Source: Microbacterium sp. LWH7-1.2 (GTDB taxonomy: Bacteria; Actinomycetota; Actinomycetes; Actinomycetales; Microbacteriaceae). Taken from it: a DNA stretch of 64,000 nt. Below the pieces are notes generated by a model. That model saw nothing but the letters and a program-made list of their open reading frames with translations, was not told where the DNA came from and searched no databases. The position numbers and the translations under genes are program-made. The stretch covers positions 2,046,001 to 2,110,000 of the forward strand of contig NZ_CP151637.1 of NCBI RefSeq assembly GCF_038397755.1, read 5' to 3'. Shown in pieces: positions 1-10,730 of this stretch; position 1 is the stretch's first letter, and each line of letters begins with the position of its first letter.

Positions 1-534
1 ACGTCGCGCAAGAAGATCCGCCCGGCGCTCATCTTCGCCTACGCCGCCTTCGAGGGCCTCTTCGTCGGCGCCATCTCGGCGTTCTTCGAGTTCCTCTGGC
101 CGGGCATCGTCGTGCAGGCCACGCTCGCGACGCTCGCCGTCGTCGGTGTGACCCTCGCTCTCTTCGCCAGCGGGAAGATCCGTGCGTCGAAGCGCGCCAC
201 CAAGGTCTTCATGATCGCGATGGTCGGCTACCTCGTGTTCTCGCTCATCAACATCGGCCTCATGATCTTCAACGTGCCGCTCGCCGGCGGGGCATTCGGT
301 CTGCTCAGCGGCGTCGAGATCATGGGGATCCCGCTCGGCCTGATCATCGGCGTGCTCGTCGTCATCATGGCGGCGTACTCGCTGGTGCTCGACTTCGACC
401 AGATCCAGCAGGGCGTGCGCAACGGCGCTCCCCGTCAGTTCGGCTGGCTCGGCGCGTTCGGCATCATGGTGACGGTCGTCTGGCTGTACCTCGAGATCCT
501 GCGCATCCTCGCGATTGCGCGCGGCAACAGCTGA
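1..534 (+). CDS. Bax inhibitor-1/YccA-like membrane protein, 5' end outside the window
   Basis: The reading frame is open from base 1 to a TGA at 532-534, so the N-terminus is missing. The visible 177 residues hold about five hydrophobic helices, beginning with a segment reading PALIFAYAAFEGLFVGAISA, the pattern seen in bacterial Bax inhibitor-1/YccA proteins (polytopic inner-membrane proteins, ion-leak function proposed for some). The late acidic LVLDFDQIQ between helices also fits that family. The exact role is not known. A strong hairpin follows the stop codon. Confidence 0.75.
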   Translation, partial: TSRKKIRPALIFAYAAFEGLFVGAISAFFEFLWPGIVVQATLATLAVVGVTLALFASGKIRASKRATKVFMIAMVGYLVFSLINIGLMIFNVPLAGGAFGLLSGVEIMGIPLGLIIGVLVVIMAAYSLVLDFDQIQQGVRNGAPRQFGWLGAFGIMVTVVWLYLEILRILAIARGNS

Positions 535-551
535 CGCCGCGCTCCGCTTCG

Positions 552-581
552 AACGGCCGCCCGGTCCTCCGGGCGGCCGTT
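552..581 (+). terminator. Rho-independent-like terminator of the Bax inhibitor-like gene
   Basis: Thirteen-base arms (552-564 and 569-581) pair perfectly around a 4-base loop and are followed by a T-rich run (tctgttctgt). It lies 18 bases after the stop codon. Confidence 0.75.
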
Positions 582-602
582 CTGTTCTGTGCGCACGACG
601 CT

Positions 603-608
603 TAGGCT
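603..608 (+). promoter_or_regulatory. -10 box TAGGCT of the lipoprotein gene
   Basis: TAGGCT fits the actinobacterial TANNNT -10 pattern and lies 21 bases before the ATG at 630. A purine-rich gaggag ribosome site lies between them, so this gene is leadered. Confidence 0.45.
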
Positions 609-629
609 GAAGGCGATTCGAGGAGCGGC

Positions 630-1058
630 ATGTCTCGACGTCGTACGGCCTTCGGCGCGATGGCAGTGCTGCTCGTCTGCCTCACCGCCTGCTCAGGAGG
701 CCCCGTGACCGAGCCCACGCCGTTCCCGCCGACGCCCGCGCAGCCGACGCCGGGCCGCACTCCCTTCGAGACGACCCCGCGCGGGCCGATCCTGCCGACG
801 GGCGAACCGGTCGCCGTGCCATCCGCGCGCTGGGACGCCATCGTCGCCGACCTCGCCGAGCGCGGCGTCGCCGGCACGCCGGAGCTCGTCTCGGCTCACG
901 CCGTCACATGGAACAACGGCGCCCTCGGCTGCCCGTCCCCCGGAGTCTTCTACACGCAGGCGCTCGTCGACGGCATGCGCATCGTCGTCCAGGTAGACGG
1001 CACGACCTACGACTACCGGTTCGGCACGACGGACACCCCGAAACTCTGCACCCGCTGA
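630..1058 (+). CDS. Small putative lipoprotein, unknown function
   Basis: 142 residues. The N-terminus is a lipoprotein signal: basic MSRRR, a hydrophobic stretch, then lipobox LTAC with the acylated Cys near residue 21. A Pro/Thr-rich linker (about residues 25-60) tethers a small C-terminal domain of about 75 residues with the motif TWNNGALGCPSPGVFYTQ and two Cys residues (GCP and near the end LCTR) that could form a disulfide. This domain occurs in many uncharacterised actinobacterial lipoproteins; no function is known to me. The ATG has a good ribosome site (gaggag). Confidence 0.7.
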   Translation: MSRRRTAFGAMAVLLVCLTACSGGPVTEPTPFPPTPAQPTPGRTPFETTPRGPILPTGEPVAVPSARWDAIVADLAERGVAGTPELVSAHAVTWNNGALGCPSPGVFYTQALVDGMRIVVQVDGTTYDYRFGTTDTPKLCTR

Positions 1059-1064
1059 CCCGAG

Positions 1065-1097
1065 ACGGATGCGGCGACCCAGGGGCGCAGCATCCGT
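1065..1097 (+). terminator. Imperfect hairpin after the lipoprotein gene
   Basis: Eight-base arms acggatgc (1065-1072) and gcatccgt (1090-1097) flank a 17-base loop seven bases after the stop codon. The arms contain the GGATGC word enriched across the window. No T-run follows, so terminator function is uncertain. Confidence 0.35.
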
Positions 1098-1114
1098 TCG
1101 TGTTCATGAATACG

Positions 1115-1154
1115 ACGAGGTGGCGCCCCGCCCTGCGACGGAACGCCACCTCGT
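1115..1154 (-). terminator. Hairpin downstream of the subtilase gene
   Basis: Perfect 11-base arms acgaggtggcg (1115-1125) and cgccacctcgt (1144-1154) surround an 18-base loop just beyond the end of the leftward protease gene, between two convergent genes. Confidence 0.5.
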
Positions 1155-1164
1155 GTCGTGCGGC

Positions 1165-4100
1165 TTACTTGGCCTTGACCAGCAGCGCCTCGTCGGCGCC
1201 CGCCGCGTTGTCCTGCACGACGACCATGACGCCGAGCGGCTTCTGCGCCGAGAACGCGGCCCCGTTCACGGTGACAGGCACGTCGATCTTGCCGCCGACC
1301 GGAACCGACTCGAACTGCCCGTTGGTGAGCGCGGGCGCCCACGGGTCGTAGCTCGCCATGGCGTCGATCGCGTCCGAGCCGTCGTTGACCGACGAGAAGC
1401 TCTGCACGGTGTAGCTGAACGCACCCGACGTGATGCCCAGGTCGCTCGCGACCACCGGAAGCAGGATCGTGCTGCTGTCGGTGGGGGCGGAGGCGTTGAA
1501 GCCCGCGGCGAACACCTCGCCGGTGGCCACCTCGTACTCGAACACCTGCGAGATGCCGTTCGCATCGCCTGCGGTCACCAGACCGCCGTCGGCGGAGAAC
1601 ACGATCCAGTCGGGCTCGCCGTCGCCGTTCGTGTCGATGACCACGTCGAACTCGTTGGCGGCCGCGTTGGACCACCGGCTGTGGGTGTTGACCGCGAAGA
1701 CGAGCAGCTGGTCGCCGGCGTCGTCCCAGCCGAACGACTGCACGCCCGCGGCGCGAAGGTCGTAGCCGGTGTCCGTGAACGCCTTGGGGGTGTCCTTCTT
1801 GTCTTCCAGGCCCCACGTGTAGAAGTCCGCGTCGCCCGCGAAGGCGCCCTGGTTGTTCTTCAGCGTGACGGCGACGTCACCGTCGACCGGGGTGTTCTTC
1901 TTCGTGACCTTGAGGTCGCCCACCGCCGAGACCGCGGTCGTGGCGCGGGGCACGAGCAGGTACGGGACCCGCAGGGCTCCGCCCGCCGACGTGAGCACGA
2001 CGTCGCCGGAGAACTCGTAGAAGGCGAACCCGCCGGTGCCCGAGCTTCCCACCGCCGTGGCGGGAGCGCTGAGGTCGACCGTGACCTTCTCGGAACGGCC
2101 CGGCTTCACGGTGACCTGATTCGGGCTCGCCGTGACGGTCGCAGCCTCGGACTGGGCGGAAGCCTCGATGCCCACGCTGTAGGTCACGGGCTCGCTGCCG
2201 TAGTTCGTCACCGTCACCGTCTTCTTGCCCTGGAAGGTCTTGGCGGTTTCCTGGAAGCCGAAGCTGAGCGCCGTCTCGCGGAGCTTTCCGTCCTCGGTCT
2301 TGAACGAGTCGCCCGTCGCCGTCACCTGCTCGGCCACCGCCTGCGCGGTGTCCACGAGCCCGACGCCGCCGCGGACGAGGTTCTGGCCCACGACCTTGTC
2401 GGGGTCGGCGGTGGAGACGAGCACCGACGCGACCTCCGAGGCCGACCAGGCCGGGTGGGCCTCGACGGCGAGCGCCGCGACACCTGCCACGTGCGGGGCG
2501 GCCATCGACGTTCCCGAGATGGTCGCCGGGCCGTTGCCGGTGCCGACGCCGGTCGAGACGATCGAGACGCCGGGTGCCGCGACATCGACGCCGAGGGCGC
2601 TGTCACCGCTGCGGGGTCCGCTCGAGCTGAACGACGCGTATCCGCGGAAGGCGGGGTTCTCCAGGGGAGCGGGCTCGACCGTCGCCTCCGCGTCGTCGAC
2701 GAGCTTGGGCCCGTCGGACATGCGCACGCCGAGGAACGGGATGGTGACGGTGTAGTCGTCGCCGGTGTCGGGGTTCTCGGTGATCTCACCCTCGAACGGC
2801 GGGTAGTCGTCCGAGGTGTTGATCATCACGGCTGCCGCCGCACCCGCCTGCTGAGCGAAGATCGCCTTCGCCACGCGGGCGCAGACGCCGCGCGTCGAGA
2901 CCGCGAGCTGGTTGCCGCCGATGGTGATGCCGGCGTATTCGTACGCCGCGACCGAGCAGCCGAGCGCCTCGTTCTCCTCCGGGGTGGCGGGGTTGTCGGT
3001 GAGCCGCACGACGGTCATCGCGGGAAGCCCGGTGAGGACCGCACCGTTCGCGTTGATGGCCGGCACCGCGACACCGTCGACGGTGATGAGGGCACCGGGG
3101 AACGTGGCCGTGCTGTCGACGGCCGCCACCGAGACCACGCCGTCGCCGTTGCCGGCGAGGTAGGGGCTCGGCCCTTCGTTGCCCGCGGACTTGACGACGA
3201 CCACACCGGCGCCGACGGCGTTCGACGCCGCGACCTCGTCGGGGTCGTCACCGCGCCCGAACGGTGAACCGAGCGACATGTTGATGACGTCCATGCCGTT
3301 GTCGACGGCCCAGTCGATGGCCGGCACGACCACGTCGGTCGAACCGCCGCAGCCGAAGACGCGGAGCGCGTAGAGGTCGGCCTGCGGGGCGACGCCCGGG
3401 CCGATCGTCCATTCGGCCGAGGCCGTGGACTCGTCGTACGGGCCTGTGTAGGTGTCGCCCTCAGCGGTGACGCCGCTGCCCCCTGCGGTGCCGGCGACAT
3501 GGCTGCCGTGCCCGTTGCAGTCGAGCGGGTTCGCGTCGGGCATCGGCACGGGCTGGTAGTCCTCGGAAGCCGGATCGGCGTTGTACGAGTCGCCGACGAA
3601 GTCCCAGCCGCCCTTGATGCGCGGGGCGTCCGGGCCGAACTGCGCAGGGTCGGCCGGCTGTGTCTCGGCCGCGTTCGCCGCGGCGTAGGCCTCGGGTGTG
3701 CCGATGCCGCCGAAGTTCGCGTGGGTGTAGTCGATGCCGGTGTCGATCACCGCCACCTTGATGTTCTCACCGGTGAAGCCGGTGTTCTCCCACACCTGCG
3801 GCACCCCGAGGAAGGGCACCGACACCGCGTTGTCCAGCGTGTACGTCTTCACCGCGTGCACGGCGACGACGTTGGGCAGGGCAGCCACGGCGTCGACCTG
3901 CTCGGCGGGGATGTTCATCTGGATGCCGTTGTAGGCGGACTGCATCGTGGCTTCGATGCGGCCGTCCTTGGCTTTGATCGTGCCGGCGATGGCGTCCTGA
4001 TTCTTCTTCAGCGAGCTCTTGATGGCCTTGCGCTCGGCGGCGGTCAGCTCGCTGCCCTTCTTCGCCTGGGCAACGGCGACCGGATCGCCGGCCATCTCGA

Positions 4101-4287
4101 CGATGACGGTCACCCGGCCGTCGGCGCCGACGCTCAGCGGCCGGGCGGTCGTGCCGACCGGACCCTTGGTGTCTGACTTCTCGAATCGCGACGACGGGTC
4201 GTCGTCAGCAGTGGCGGCCATCGCCGCGGTGGGAGTGGCGATCGCGAGCGCGAGCGCGCTGACGACGGCTAGGGAACGTCGGAACAA
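1165..4287 (-). CDS. Secreted subtilisin-like serine protease (S8) with PA insert
   Basis: 1040 residues. A signal peptide (about 1-24, ending AMA) is followed by an I9-like propeptide region, then the S8 domain from about residue 155. The triad is visible: Asp182 (VIDTGID), His260 (NGHGSHVAG) and Ser594 (SGTSMAAPHVAG), with oxyanion Asn370 (SAGNEG). The long gap between Asn370 and Ser594 contains a protease-associated (PA) domain (about 400-530), as in plant-type and lactocepin-type subtilases. The C-terminal 380 residues are beta-rich Fn3-like modules. No LPXTG or final membrane helix is present, so it is probably released. The start is TTG; the purine stretch GAGAAAGCAGG about 10 bases upstream could serve as ribosome site. 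Monocistronic and divergent from the XRE gene. Confidence 0.9.
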   Translation of the reverse strand: MFRRSLAVVSALALAIATPTAAMAATADDDPSSRFEKSDTKGPVGTTARPLSVGADGRVTVIVEMAGDPVAVAQAKKGSELTAAERKAIKSSLKKNQDAIAGTIKAKDGRIEATMQSAYNGIQMNIPAEQVDAVAALPNVVAVHAVKTYTLDNAVSVPFLGVPQVWENTGFTGENIKVAVIDTGIDYTHANFGGIGTPEAYAAANAAETQPADPAQFGPDAPRIKGGWDFVGDSYNADPASEDYQPVPMPDANPLDCNGHGSHVAGTAGGSGVTAEGDTYTGPYDESTASAEWTIGPGVAPQADLYALRVFGCGGSTDVVVPAIDWAVDNGMDVINMSLGSPFGRGDDPDEVAASNAVGAGVVVVKSAGNEGPSPYLAGNGDGVVSVAAVDSTATFPGALITVDGVAVPAINANGAVLTGLPAMTVVRLTDNPATPEENEALGCSVAAYEYAGITIGGNQLAVSTRGVCARVAKAIFAQQAGAAAAVMINTSDDYPPFEGEITENPDTGDDYTVTIPFLGVRMSDGPKLVDDAEATVEPAPLENPAFRGYASFSSSGPRSGDSALGVDVAAPGVSIVSTGVGTGNGPATISGTSMAAPHVAGVAALAVEAHPAWSASEVASVLVSTADPDKVVGQNLVRGGVGLVDTAQAVAEQVTATGDSFKTEDGKLRETALSFGFQETAKTFQGKKTVTVTNYGSEPVTYSVGIEASAQSEAATVTASPNQVTVKPGRSEKVTVDLSAPATAVGSSGTGGFAFYEFSGDVVLTSAGGALRVPYLLVPRATTAVSAVGDLKVTKKNTPVDGDVAVTLKNNQGAFAGDADFYTWGLEDKKDTPKAFTDTGYDLRAAGVQSFGWDDAGDQLLVFAVNTHSRWSNAAANEFDVVIDTNGDGEPDWIVFSADGGLVTAGDANGISQVFEYEVATGEVFAAGFNASAPTDSSTILLPVVASDLGITSGAFSYTVQSFSSVNDGSDAIDAMASYDPWAPALTNGQFESVPVGGKIDVPVTVNGAAFSAQKPLGVMVVVQDNAAGADEALLVKAK

Positions 4288-4334
4288 AGGGGGAGCCTGC
4301 TTTCTCGTCCGCGAAACCGCGAGGGGTACGCCGC

Positions 4335-4363
4335 ACGCTATGCGCGAACTCTCAAAAGATCAA
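4335..4363 (-). promoter_or_regulatory. Promoter of the subtilase gene
   Basis: On the minus strand TTGATC (4358-4363), a 17-base spacer and TAGCGT (4335-4340) give a plausible -35/-10 pair with a leader of about 40 bases. A small inverted repeat tgagc-N5-gctca lies just upstream at 4380-4394. Confidence 0.5.
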
Positions 4364-4536
4364 CAGAGATCTCCCAGGTTGAGCAAACCGCTCAGCTCAT
4401 CACCCTCGCCGGTCGACGTTTCGCGCATCACGCCCATTCACCGAGGCGATCCACCCAAGTTGCCCAGTCGGCGAGCGCTGTGCGCCGCCATTCTGCTCAG
4501 AGCGGAATCGTCTCGGCTTCCGGCGTCCTCGCGTTC

Positions 4537-4542
4537 TATCGT
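4537..4542 (+). promoter_or_regulatory. Leaderless -10 box of the XRE gene
   Basis: TATCGT followed by six bases and then ATG 4549. The spacing places transcription start at or next to the start codon and decides the start choice. Confidence 0.55.
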
Positions 4543-4548
4543 GAGCGC

Positions 4549-4887
4549 ATGGCCGAGATCATCCCGCTGCCGGCGAAGGCCCCGCGTCCCTCCCGTGAGC
4601 GCGAGCCGCTGTGGCGCGACGCGCTGGGCGAGCGGCTGCGCAACCTGCGCCATGAACGGGGCGAGCGCCTCGCCGACACGGCCGACCGCGCCGGCGTCTC
4701 TCCGCAGTATCTCTCCGAGATCGAGCGAGGTCTCAAGGAGCCGTCCAGCGAGATGATCGCCGCGGTCGCCGGTGCCCTCGAGGTGACGCTGATCGAACTG
4801 ACGGCGGGTGTCGTCGACGACCTCCGCTCGCGCGCCGGCGAGCGTGCGGTGGTCGGATGCCGCGCCACTTACGCTCTCGCCGCGTGA
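4549..4887 (+). CDS. XRE-family regulator, ClgR/PopR-like
   Basis: 112 residues. After an unstructured head (MAEIIPLPAK) comes a helix-turn-helix of the Cro/C1 type (about residues 35-90) with SPQYLSEIERGLKEPSSEMI as the second and third helices. The phrase SEIERGLKEPSSE is characteristic of ClgR and PopR, the activators of clpP genes in Corynebacterium, Mycobacterium and Streptomyces. Two clpP genes lie 1.9 kb away, which supports control of that pair, although a polymerase gene intervenes. The frame is open further upstream, but the leaderless -10 box six bases before this ATG supports the shorter protein. The C-terminus ends in small residues (ALAA), a possible Clp degradation tag as seen in ClgR; that is inference. 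Confidence 0.75.
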   Translation: MAEIIPLPAKAPRPSREREPLWRDALGERLRNLRHERGERLADTADRAGVSPQYLSEIERGLKEPSSEMIAAVAGALEVTLIELTAGVVDDLRSRAGERAVVGCRATYALAA

Positions 4888-4928
4888 CCGGGCCGGCCGC
4901 GCCTCTGGCCGATGCCCGGGGCCGTCGC

Positions 4929-4934
4929 TAGCCT
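4929..4934 (+). promoter_or_regulatory. Leaderless -10 box of the LigD-polymerase gene
   Basis: TAGCCT, six bases, then GTG 4941. Same geometry as other leaderless genes in the window. Confidence 0.6.
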
Positions 4935-4940
4935 GGCCGA

Positions 4941-6200
4941 GTGACGCCCGCGAAGTCGGAAGCCGAGATCCTCGAGATCGACGGGCACGAGGTGCGCATC
5001 TCGAGCCCGAGCAAGATCGTGTTCCCCGAGCCGGGGATCACCAAGCTCGACGTCGTCCGGTACTACCTCGCCGTCGCCGACGGCGCGCTCCGCGGCGCGG
5101 GCGGCCGCCCGATGGTGCTCAAGCGCTTCCCGAAGGGCATCGACCAGGAGCCGTTCTTCCAGAAGCGCGTGCCCGAGAACCACCCCGACTTCATCGACAC
5201 GGCGACGCTGCAGTACGCGCGGGGCACGTCCGCCGAGGAGGCGGTGATCCGGGATGCTGCGGGCCTCGCGTGGGTCGTCAACCTCGGGTGTCTCGACCTG
5301 AACCCGCATCCCGTCCGCGCGGAGGACCTCGACCGTCCCGACGAACTGCGTATCGACCTCGACCCCATGCCGGGGGTCGACTGGTCGCAGATCGTCGACG
5401 TCGCGTTCGTCGCGCGCGAGGTGCTCGACGACGTCGGACTCGTGGGCTGGCCCAAGACGAGCGGCTCGCGGGGGATGCACGTCCTGGTGCGCATCGCTGC
5501 GCACTGGGACTACAAGCAGGTGCGCCTCGCCGCCGAGACGCTCGCCCGCGAGGTCGAGAACCGTGCGCCCGGACTCGCGACCGCGCGGTGGTGGAAGGAG
5601 GAGCGCGGCGAGAGCGTGTTCGTCGACTTCAACCAGAACGCGAAGGACCGCACCGTGGCGTCGGCGTACTCCATCCGCCCGCTGCCCGACGCACGCGTCT
5701 CCACCCCGCTCGACTGGGACGAGGTGCGCGCACGGCGCCCCGCCGAGTTCACCGTGCTCACGGTGCCCGGGCGTTACGCCGACGTCGGCGACCCTCACGC
5801 CGGCATCGACGACGCGGTCGGCACGCTCGACGGGCTCCTGCGCCTCGCCGAGGAACTCGGACCGGCCGAGAAGCCGCCCCGCGGGGGTGACGGGTCGGGT
5901 CGCCGCCAGTCGACGATGCCGCTCATCGAGATCGCCCGAACGAAGACCAAGCCCGAGGCGGTCCACGCCCTCGAGGCGTGGAAGAGCAGCCACGCGTCCG
6001 TGGTGGCGCAGCTGCACCCCGCCGACGTGCTCATCGACGGCATGCGCGGGTCGAGCTCGCTCTGGTATCGCGTGCGCGTCAACCTGCAGCACGTGCCCGA
6101 GGCCGAGCGCCCGCCGCAGGAGGAGCTCCTCGCCGACTACGACCCCTGGGAGGGCAAGACCTGGCCCGGCGCTCCGGGCGGGCCCGCCCCCGCTCGTTGA
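4941..6200 (+). CDS. LigD-type polymerase/primase (PolDom) protein
   Basis: 419 residues. Residues 10-300 match the archaeo-eukaryotic primase fold of the LigD polymerase domain, which adds nucleotides at double-strand breaks in non-homologous end joining. Metal ligands Asp139 and Asp141 (RIDLDP) and the conserved His123 (LNPHPV) are present, as is the KTSGSRGMHVLVR loop. No ligase or nuclease domain is attached, so this is a stand-alone PolDom like mycobacterial PolD1. About 100 extra C-terminal residues with SLWYRVRVNLQHVPEAERP are shared by many actinobacterial homologues; their role is unknown. It ends tail-to-tail with clpP. No ku or ligD gene is visible in the window. Confidence 0.85.
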   Translation: MTPAKSEAEILEIDGHEVRISSPSKIVFPEPGITKLDVVRYYLAVADGALRGAGGRPMVLKRFPKGIDQEPFFQKRVPENHPDFIDTATLQYARGTSAEEAVIRDAAGLAWVVNLGCLDLNPHPVRAEDLDRPDELRIDLDPMPGVDWSQIVDVAFVAREVLDDVGLVGWPKTSGSRGMHVLVRIAAHWDYKQVRLAAETLAREVENRAPGLATARWWKEERGESVFVDFNQNAKDRTVASAYSIRPLPDARVSTPLDWDEVRARRPAEFTVLTVPGRYADVGDPHAGIDDAVGTLDGLLRLAEELGPAEKPPRGGDGSGRRQSTMPLIEIARTKTKPEAVHALEAWKSSHASVVAQLHPADVLIDGMRGSSSLWYRVRVNLQHVPEAERPPQEELLADYDPWEGKTWPGAPGGPAPAR

Positions 6201-6236
6201 GGGACCTCGAGCACCCTCCGCTCAGCGAGCGGGGGC
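6186..6236. terminator. Bidirectional hairpin formed by two convergent gene ends
   Basis: gcccccgctcg (6186-6196) pairs with cgagcgggggc (6226-6236), and the inner ttgaggg/ccctccg adds partial pairing. The arms include the last codons of the polymerase gene and of the leftward clpP gene. Confidence 0.5.
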
Positions 6237-6824
6237 AGATGCCCGATCGAGCACGTGGTCGGCGAGGCCGTAGGCCACCGCGTCGGCGGCGGTGAAGACG
6301 CGGTCGCGGTCGGTGTCGGTCCGCAGCTTCGCCGCATCCTGTCCGGTGTGCCTCGCGAGGATCTCCTCCACCTCGCCGCGCACGCGCACCAGCTCGTCGG
6401 CCTGGAGGATCAGGTCGGGGATCGCGCCCCTCCCCTGGCCCGCCGGCTGGTGCAGCACGACGCGCGCGTGCGGCAGCACCGAGCGCTTGCCGGCCGCGCC
6501 CGCCGCGAGCATCACGGCGCCGACGCCGATCGCCTGTCCCACGACGGTCGTCGCGACGTCCGGCCGCACGTGCTGCATCGTGTCGTACACCGCGAGCATC
6601 GCCGAGGGATCGCCGCCCTCGCAGTTGATGTAGAGCTGGACGTCGCGGTCCGGGCTGTCGGCGTCGAGGTGCAGCAGCTGCGCGATCAGCGCGTTGGCGA
6701 CGCCCGCGTCGATACCCGTGCCGAGGTAGACGACCCGCTCGGCGAGCAAGTGCGAGTAGACGTCCATGATGCGGTCGCCGCGCGGATGCTGCGCCACCAC
6801 GTTGGGGATCGTGTACGAGCTCAT
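6222..6824 (-). CDS. ClpP-like protein lacking the catalytic serine
   Basis: 200 residues with the whole ClpP fold (LYINCEGGDPSAMLAVYDTM, LPHARVVLHQP, RVFTAADAVAYGLAD). Aligned with the upstream paralogue, His125 and Asp174 of the triad are kept at canonical spacing (25 and 49 residues), but the nucleophile position is Gly100 (GQAIGVGA instead of GxAxSxG). The DNA reads GGC at that codon. The protein should therefore be inactive by itself, like cyanobacterial ClpR, and probably forms mixed tetradecamers with the partner encoded immediately upstream. Its ATG overlaps the partner stop codon (ATGA), which implies translational coupling and balanced synthesis. Confidence 0.85.
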   Translation of the reverse strand: MSSYTIPNVVAQHPRGDRIMDVYSHLLAERVVYLGTGIDAGVANALIAQLLHLDADSPDRDVQLYINCEGGDPSAMLAVYDTMQHVRPDVATTVVGQAIGVGAVMLAAGAAGKRSVLPHARVVLHQPAGQGRGAIPDLILQADELVRVRGEVEEILARHTGQDAAKLRTDTDRDRVFTAADAVAYGLADHVLDRASAPAR

Positions 6825-7450
6825 GCCGCCACCTCCGCAGGTCCCAGTCCGAGCCCCGCGGGCCGTCGCCGTCGGGGAACCACCTGTGCGAACGACTCGA
6901 CGATCCCGTCGATGAATCCGTAGTCCCGGGCCTCGGCGGCCGTGTACCAGCGGTCGTGCAGCGAGTCCTCGAAGATGCGCTCGACGCTCTGCCCGGTGTC
7001 GTCGGCGATGAGGCCCAGCACGGTGTCGCGCATGTGGCGCAGGTCGTCGGCCTGCACTTCGACATCGACGGCTGAGCCGCCGATGCCCGCGGAGCCCTGG
7101 TGCATGAGGATCCGCGCGTGCGGCAGCGCGCGCCGCTTGCCTCGTGCACCCGCCGACAGCAGGAACTGCCCGGCGCTGCATGCGAGGCCGAGCGCGAGAG
7201 TCGCCACGTCGTTCGGGATGAGGTTCATGACGTCGCGGATCGCGAGCATCGATGGCACGGATCCCCCGGGAGAGTGGATCCAGAGGGCGATATCGGATGC
7301 CTCGTCCTCCGCCGCGAGCGCCAGCAGCTGCGTCGCGATCAGGGTGCCGTTGTCGTCGTCGAGCGGGCCGTCGAGCACGAGCACGCGCTGGTGGAACAGC
7401 TCGCGCCGCGCCTCGGTCCCGAAGTGGGGAATCCGGATGTCTTCAGTCAT
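6821..7450 (-). CDS. clpP: ATP-dependent Clp protease proteolytic subunit
   Basis: 209 residues with a full triad Ser92 (LACSAGQF), His117 (ILMHQG) and Asp166 (HDRWYTAAEA), spaced exactly as in E. coli ClpP. It is first in a two-gene operon with the Ser-less paralogue. No clpX or trigger factor gene is adjacent, so this is likely an accessory pair comparable to Streptomyces clpP3-clpP4, with a housekeeping pair elsewhere (inference). A degenerate CAGGCT box lies six bases before the ATG; a weak promoter of this kind would fit dependence on an activator such as the ClgR/PopR-like protein nearby. The C-terminus is basic (PRRRRPAG). Confidence 0.85.
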   Translation of the reverse strand: MTEDIRIPHFGTEARRELFHQRVLVLDGPLDDDNGTLIATQLLALAAEDEASDIALWIHSPGGSVPSMLAIRDVMNLIPNDVATLALGLACSAGQFLLSAGARGKRRALPHARILMHQGSAGIGGSAVDVEVQADDLRHMRDTVLGLIADDTGQSVERIFEDSLHDRWYTAAEARDYGFIDGIVESFAQVVPRRRRPAGLGLGPAEVAA

Positions 7451-7537
7451 GCCTTCAGCCTGCGCGCCCGCGGCGGCCGCGGCATCCGTTTCCGCTCCCG
7501 GCGGCTCTGCCGTCGGCGGATCGCGCGCTGCCGTCGA

Positions 7538-8134
7538 CTAGCGTCGCCGGGACGACGCGCGATCCGGCCCCGTCGGCTTCGCGAACGCCGCGTCGATCAG
7601 AGTCTCGGCGGCACCGCGCGCGACGGCTGCGGCGTCGGGTGAGCCGAGGATCGCCGCCGTCGTCTGCGCGCCCTCGGCGAGGATCGCCAGCTGCGGGCCG
7701 AGCGCGGGGGGCGCACCGGCGTCGGCGACGAGGTGATCGACGTAGGCCTCGAAAGAGAGCTTGTGCGCGCGCACGGCCTCGGCGACCGCAGGCGACGTCG
7801 CGCCGAGCTCGCCGAAGGCGTTGATGAAGCCGCAACCGCGGAAGTCGTCCTCCTCGAACCACGCGGCCAGATGGTCGTACACCGCGAGCAGACGATCACG
7901 GGGGGTGTCCGCCCGTGCCACCGCGCTTTCGACACCGCGTGTCCACAGGTCGTGACGATGATCCAGCACGCCGAGCACCAACTGCTCCTTCGAGGGGAAT
8001 TGACGGTAGATCGTCTTCAGCGACACACCGGCCGCGTCGCGCACCGCGTCCATTCCGACGTTGCCGATGCCCTGACCGTAGAACAGACGGTCGGCGGCCT
8101 CGACGATCTGGGCGCGCACCTCTGCGTCCGTCAT
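7538..8134 (-). CDS. TetR-family regulator controlling the adjacent hydrolase
   Basis: 198 residues. N-terminal helix-turn-helix (about 10-55) with AGVSLKTIYRQFPSKEQL, then an all-helical ligand domain. The ATG has a GAGGTGA ribosome site. The promoter overlaps a perfect inverted repeat (8164-8193) whose core is repeated upstream of the next gene, so it most likely represses itself and the hydrolase. The inducer is unknown. Confidence 0.85.
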   Translation of the reverse strand: MTDAEVRAQIVEAADRLFYGQGIGNVGMDAVRDAAGVSLKTIYRQFPSKEQLVLGVLDHRHDLWTRGVESAVARADTPRDRLLAVYDHLAAWFEEDDFRGCGFINAFGELGATSPAVAEAVRAHKLSFEAYVDHLVADAGAPPALGPQLAILAEGAQTTAAILGSPDAAAVARGAAETLIDAAFAKPTGPDRASSRRR

Positions 8135-8157
8135 GTGGTCACCTCGTTCCGAGTCTC

Positions 8158-8193
8158 ATGATACGGGGCGGAGAACCGCAGTTCTCCGCCCCG
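8158..8193 (-). promoter_or_regulatory. TetR operator and promoter; also hairpin at the hydrolase 3' end
   Basis: Perfect 13-base arms (8164-8176, 8181-8193) with a 4-base centre. The core ggagaac-N4-gttctcc is identical to the site at 9076-9093. The minus-strand -10 box TATCAT (8158-8163) abuts the palindrome. The same palindrome sits 21 bases after the hydrolase gene and can act as its terminator stem. Confidence 0.7.
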
Positions 8194-8213
8194 CATCACA
8201 CTCCGCGTCCTGC

Positions 8214-10653
<2,440 letters not shown>

Positions 10654-10685
10654 GAGCAGACCACCCGGCCCGCCGAGGCGCCCGG

Positions 10686-10724
10686 GAAAACGACGAACGC
10701 CCCGGCATCGCCGAGGCGTTCGTC
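10686..10724 (-). terminator. Terminator of guaA
   Basis: Ten-base arms gacgaacgcc (10692-10701) and ggcgttcgtc (10715-10724) are followed on the minus strand by GTTTTCCC. Confidence 0.7.
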
Positions 10725-10730
10725 ATGAGC

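Noticed and set aside
7493..7503. CGCTCCCGGCG before clpP as a ClgR box
   Set aside because: It departs from the known ClgR consensus at the central A and such words are common in this base composition.
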